Shown: positions 13,961 to 17,335 of the stretch, in pieces
How positions within the stretch are numbered: the stretch's first letter is position 1
Layout: each line of letters begins with the position of its first letter
Assembly: GCA_041493035.1 (NCBI GenBank)
Contig: JBGPYB010000100.1
Coordinates: 1 to 17,335, forward strand
Origin: JBGPYB01 sp041493035
GTDB lineage: Bacteria; Acidobacteriota; Vicinamibacteria; Fen-336
Reading direction: 5' to 3'
Length of the DNA stretch: 17,335 bases
Made by a program: the position numbers and the translations under genes
Notes under the pieces: generated by a model
Database searches by the model: none
Told to the model about the DNA's origin: nothing
What the model saw: only the letters and a program-made list of their open reading frames with translations

Positions 13961-15421
13961 ATGCCAGTTTCCGTCGAGGTTGTCCAGGTCTTGCGCGATC
14001 TCAACACATGGTGGAAAGACGAGCACGTCGTCCGCCCGGCCCCACCCCAGTACCGTCGACCCCTTGTTTCGGATCTGCGTGCCCGCTTCCAGAAACCCAA
14101 GGGCGTCATCGAGGTCGTGCGCGGGCCGCGTCAGGTGGGAAAGACCACCGGGATACGACAAATCATTCAGGACATGCTTCGGGATGGCACTCCTGCAAAC
14201 ACCATCCTCTTCGTCAGGTTTGATCTTGAACTTCTGCGCGAGAGGGCGGCCGGTCTCCAGAATATCCTTCGCTGGTACGTTGAGGCGATTCGGCATCGGC
14301 CCCTGGATGACGGGGAACCCACATACCTCTTTCTCGACGAGATCCACAAGCTACCCAGATGGAGCGAGGAAGTGAAGCATGTCGGGGACACCTTTCCCGT
14401 GCGCATGCTCTTGACCGGCTCATCGAGCGTGCTTGTGGCACGAGGGGGGCGTGAGAGCTTGGCGGGCAGGGTCTTCACCACGGAACTACCCACGTTCTCA
14501 TTTCGGGAGGTTCTCGAATGCTGGAAGCCGGAGCTGGCTGCCACCCTGCCGCCGCGCATCCGATTTGACGATGCTTTCGATGGCGCCCTGGTCCAGTCAC
14601 GAGAGGCGCTTTCCAAGTTGAAGCCGCAGCAGAGACTAGCGATCGGTCGCGCGTTGGAGCGCTACTACAACCGGGGAGGATATCCGCGACTCCACAGCGG
14701 AGAAGTGGACGATGACCGGTGGGCCGACTACGTTGTCCAGACCGTGTTCGAGAACGTTCTTGGCGCCGACATCCCAGACCTGTTTCCAGTGGAGAGTCCT
14801 CAACTGTTGAGGCAGCTCTATCTCGCTGTGGCGCGCTTGACGGGCCAAGTCGTTTCGCAGGTAAAGCTATCCGAGCAATTGACCGCGGGCGGCATAAATA
14901 CGAATCAGCCAACGGTCGGAAAGTACCTCCACTATCTCGCCGATGCCTTGTTGATTCGCGAGTTCCGCCGCTATCCGCTCGCGAAGAAAGCTTCGGCAAG
15001 GGTTCCGGCGAAGATCACTGTGTCCGACTTGGGAGTGCGGAATGCCATCTTCCGCGGGGCGCCATCTCTTTGGGAGTTCGATCCAACGCTTCTCGGGCCG
15101 CTCGTTGAAACTCTCGTCCAGGCATCAATCCGCGACCACAACCTGAGCGTTCACTACTATCGCGACTATAAGGAACCCCACAATCGCCGATCCGCCGTCA
15201 TGGAGGTCGATTTCGTTGCGGAGCGACTGGATGGGTCGGTGCTCCCGGTCGAATCCAAATTTCGCAAGACGATAGGTTTGGAAGATACGGCTCCGATCTC
15301 TCATTTCATGAACAAATTCCCAGCCAAGCTTGGGATCATCGTGACGCGGGACCTGAGTGTCTTTGACGCGGTACAGAAACTACTGTTCGTCCCTCTGCAG
15401 GACTTCCTGGTCGCGTTCTAA
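13961..15421 (+). CDS. AAA ATPase of the DUF4143 type with nuclease-like C-terminus
   Basis: 486 residues from ATG 13961. The P-loop GPRQVGKTT is at 55-63, the Walker B strand YLFLDE at 122-127, the sensor strand MLLTGSSS at 149-156 and LAGR at 167-170, the layout of AAA_14/DUF4143 ATPases. YYNRGGYPRLH and the later winged-helix-like stretch (TVGKYLHYLADALLIREFRRY) also fit the family. Near the C-terminus EVDFV and, about 10 residues on, VESKF give a D...ExK pattern like a PD-(D/E)XK fold, known in this family. Its role is poorly defined: a predicted ATP-driven DNA- or protein-handling enzyme, common in accessory regions. The open frame extends upstream to 13772, but conserved sequence and the TATAAT box favour 13961. 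It lies between two kinase paralogues and converges with the second, 8 nt away. Confidence 0.88.
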   Translation: MPVSVEVVQVLRDLNTWWKDEHVVRPAPPQYRRPLVSDLRARFQKPKGVIEVVRGPRQVGKTTGIRQIIQDMLRDGTPANTILFVRFDLELLRERAAGLQNILRWYVEAIRHRPLDDGEPTYLFLDEIHKLPRWSEEVKHVGDTFPVRMLLTGSSSVLVARGGRESLAGRVFTTELPTFSFREVLECWKPELAATLPPRIRFDDAFDGALVQSREALSKLKPQQRLAIGRALERYYNRGGYPRLHSGEVDDDRWADYVVQTVFENVLGADIPDLFPVESPQLLRQLYLAVARLTGQVVSQVKLSEQLTAGGINTNQPTVGKYLHYLADALLIREFRRYPLAKKASARVPAKITVSDLGVRNAIFRGAPSLWEFDPTLLGPLVETLVQASIRDHNLSVHYYRDYKEPHNRRSAVMEVDFVAERLDGSVLPVESKFRKTIGLEDTAPISHFMNKFPAKLGIIVTRDLSVFDAVQKLLFVPLQDFLVAF

Positions 15422-15429
15422 GGCGGAGC

Positions 15430-17335
15430 CTACGGCGCTTCCCAGTCGAGGGAGTAGATGTCGCGCGTGCTGCGGTCGCGCATCACCATCGGGCTGTCGT
15501 CGGCGTCGAGCCCCATCCAGGGAACATGGACCCAGCTCAGCAGCGGCATGTCGCCGATCTCGGCCCGCGCCTCGAGGCGGCGCGAGGCGAAGGAATAGCA
15601 CTCGATCCGGTTCGCTTCGATTGCGAGGCCGCAGAAGGACTGGCCGTCCCGCGTCCAGGTTGGGTAGACGAGCCGGGTGGGGCCGAGGTCTTCCCAGGCA
15701 GCACGTTTCGGCCAGTACACCTTCTGGGCCCATGCCAGGTCGGCGTTCGAGGCCAGCACCTGGCCCTGCGGCCCGCACTTCGGAGCGGTGGACCGCTCGG
15801 CGCCCTCCATCGGCGAGACCGTCCTCGTCTCCAGGTCGAACTCTTGGATGCCCGGAGCATCGAGGCTGCTGAAGAGAAGCGTGCGCCCGTCAGGCAAGAA
15901 GCAGGGGTCCCAGTATCGAGAGCCCTTCTCGGCTTTAGCGAGGACCTCGATGGGCCCGCCGTTTGGGGAGACGAGCCGGAGACTCCAGCCACTCGGAGAA
16001 TCCGATCCGATGAATGCGATCTTCGTTCCGTCGGGCGACCAACTGGGCAGGAAGGCCATCAGGGGAGGACTCGTGAGGGGCAGGCGATCGCGGCCGTCGC
16101 GCCGCCCGCGCCAAAGCACGCCCTCGGGATACGTCACCCAGGCCAGCCCTTGCCCGTCCGGCGACGGTCTCACCATGCCGATGGACTGGCCGTCCAGGAA
16201 GGGCTCGAAGCGCCTCGACCGGTTGTCGTAGCGGTGCAGCTCCGCCTTGCCAGCTCGACCAAAAGCAAGAAGTCCCCGGCCGTCGGGTCGCGCGCCCACC
16301 TGGCTGAAGATCACCGGACCGGCGGTCAACCGGGCCGGCTCCGGGCGAGCCCAAGGCAACCAGTGGCTCTCCCGAACGGCCGCAACCTCCCCGCGCACTG
16401 CAGGCTCGTTCTGTTGGCCGAAGACGAAGTAGCGGCCGTCCGCGGTCCAGTCGCCTCTTCCGCCCGGCCAGAGCGGCCTCGGGGCCTCCGCCACGGTGGA
16501 GCTTTCCCAAACGTAGCTTTCGCTCTCATGGCCGGACGGTCCCCGGCCGGTAAACCTGAACCGCTTCCCGTCGGGGGCCCAGCGTATCCATCGGGGCACA
16601 ATCGCAGGGATGTCGAGCAGTGGCCGAGCCTCGCTCCCATCCACTCGAGCGAGCAGAATCCGACTTCCATGGACGAGCAGCAGGTGCTCTTCATCCGGCG
16701 AGAGGGCCATGTCGCCGCAGATGTCGCCCACACGACGCGGGGCGCCTTGCGGAACCGGGACTTGCCAGGCACAGCCAAGCTCGTTGTGTGCGCCGTCATC
16801 GGCGTTAACGAGAAGGGCGGACTGCTTTCGCAGAAAACCCTGGATCTCGATTCCGAAGCGGAACGGAGTCGGCACCTCGACGGGCTCGCCTCCCGAAAGG
16901 GGAACCTGGCGGATCCGGTGCCGACCCTCCACGAGCGCCACGTAGTAGAGCCGTACACCGTCCGTGGTCCAAGTTGCCTCGCTTGGGACGCGGAACTCCG
17001 GCCCCACGTCGAGCCCGAGGGGCCGGATGTCCGTGATCCGCGGCGGAAGCGGAGGCCGCAGAACCCAGGCCGCGCCGCCCAGGGCTACGACTGCCGCAGC
17101 CGCATTGATCGCCCATCGCCTCGCCGGCTCGACCCAGACCTTGGGGCTGGCACCCGAAAGGACGCCGTCGGCGCCAGCCGCTGCCGCCTGCGACCCCTGC
17201 TGGAGTCTCTCGAGGTCCACGAGCAGCTCGCCCGCCGTCTGGTACCGAAGGCTCGGATCCTTGTCCAGCGCCTTTACAATCACAGCCTCGAGCCCGAGGC
17301 TCACAGCCCCGTTCACGATCCGCGGACTCTCCGGC
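15430..17335 (-). CDS. Second Ser/Thr kinase/propeller receptor (N-terminus outside window)
   Basis: The frame is open to the window edge, so the kinase start lies beyond it. A GTG at 17316 is only an internal codon, because PESPRIVNGAVSLGLEAVIV reads across it and aligns with residue 235 onwards of the kinase at 11151. What is visible is the end of the kinase C-lobe (VKALDKDPSLRYQTAG), a linker, a membrane segment (RWAINAAAAVVALGGAAWVL) and the whole propeller with the same SPDG-type motifs. Of the last 46 residues only 2 differ from the other copy, while the propeller middle differs more, for example HNELGCAWQVPVPQG against ANGNVWLVPAPRG. The two are tandem duplicates. Kinase activity cannot be judged, as the catalytic motifs are not in view. 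Confidence 0.92.
   Translation of the reverse strand, partial: PESPRIVNGAVSLGLEAVIVKALDKDPSLRYQTAGELLVDLERLQQGSQAAAAGADGVLSGASPKVWVEPARRWAINAAAAVVALGGAAWVLRPPLPPRITDIRPLGLDVGPEFRVPSEATWTTDGVRLYYVALVEGRHRIRQVPLSGGEPVEVPTPFRFGIEIQGFLRKQSALLVNADDGAHNELGCAWQVPVPQGAPRRVGDICGDMALSPDEEHLLLVHGSRILLARVDGSEARPLLDIPAIVPRWIRWAPDGKRFRFTGRGPSGHESESYVWESSTVAEAPRPLWPGGRGDWTADGRYFVFGQQNEPAVRGEVAAVRESHWLPWARPEPARLTAGPVIFSQVGARPDGRGLLAFGRAGKAELHRYDNRSRRFEPFLDGQSIGMVRPSPDGQGLAWVTYPEGVLWRGRRDGRDRLPLTSPPLMAFLPSWSPDGTKIAFIGSDSPSGWSLRLVSPNGGPIEVLAKAEKGSRYWDPCFLPDGRTLLFSSLDAPGIQEFDLETRTVSPMEGAERSTAPKCGPQGQVLASNADLAWAQKVYWPKRAAWEDLGPTRLVYPTWTRDGQSFCGLAIEANRIECYSFASRRLEARAEIGDMPLLSWVHVPWMGLDADDSPMVMRDRSTRDIYSLDWEAP
15430..17335 (-). 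repeat. Paralogous direct repeat, copy B
   Basis: This is the partner of 11151-13070. It shares a stretch of over 20 nt, from the base of the stop codon into the coding end, with one of the first mismatches only at the 21st-22nd nt. The repeat probably continues past the window through the kinase domain. The ATPase gene and its AT-rich promoter occupy the space between the copies. Confidence 0.85.

Overview
The window is high-GC bacterial DNA. Its mix of Ser/Thr kinases fused to TolB/PD40-type propellers, a CadC-like winged-helix protein with an FHA domain, and a secreted GloVer-repeat/Calx-beta protein resembles Acidobacteriota or a similar soil phylum. That placement is inference from gene content; there is no rRNA or marker gene. 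I see no tRNA, rRNA, CRISPR array, integrase or transposase.

Layout. (1) Positions 1-2568, minus: C-terminally cut gene for a large secreted protein with 14 GloVer-type repeats, then a Calx-beta domain. (2) Positions 2784-8013, minus: four closely spaced genes read from high to low coordinates. They encode a stand-alone B3/B4 (PheRS-beta editing-like) protein, a UvrD-type helicase fused to a RecB-like nuclease with an Fe-S cysteine set, a beta-hydroxyacid dehydrogenase, and a small protein with two CxxC pairs. (3) Positions 8040-9455, plus: two small two-gene modules. The first is an unknown 91-aa protein overlapping a DUF6036-like nucleotidyltransferase. The second is a higBA toxin-antitoxin pair with its own promoter and a palindromic operator candidate. 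(4) Positions 9626-10488, minus: a winged-helix/FHA protein followed by the remnant of a Ser/Thr kinase gene. (5) Positions 10625-11128, plus: a small exported HExxH protein. (6) Positions 11151-17335: two paralogous kinase/propeller receptor genes, both minus, the second cut by the window end. Between them on the plus strand sits an AAA/DUF4143-type ATPase whose AT-rich promoter stands out from its surroundings.

How they may work together. The two receptors each have a cytoplasmic kinase (the second inferred by homology, since only its kinase tail is in view), one membrane segment and a propeller. The FHA/winged-helix protein is the sort of reader that could turn phosphothreonine signals into transcription, and the kinase once next to it is degraded. 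The TA modules and the ATPase look like accessory genes inserted among these signalling genes. Three genes (7354-8013, 8040-8315 and 13961-15421) have no clear Shine-Dalgarno but carry a TANNNT box 11-12 nt before the ATG, which suggests leaderless transcripts.
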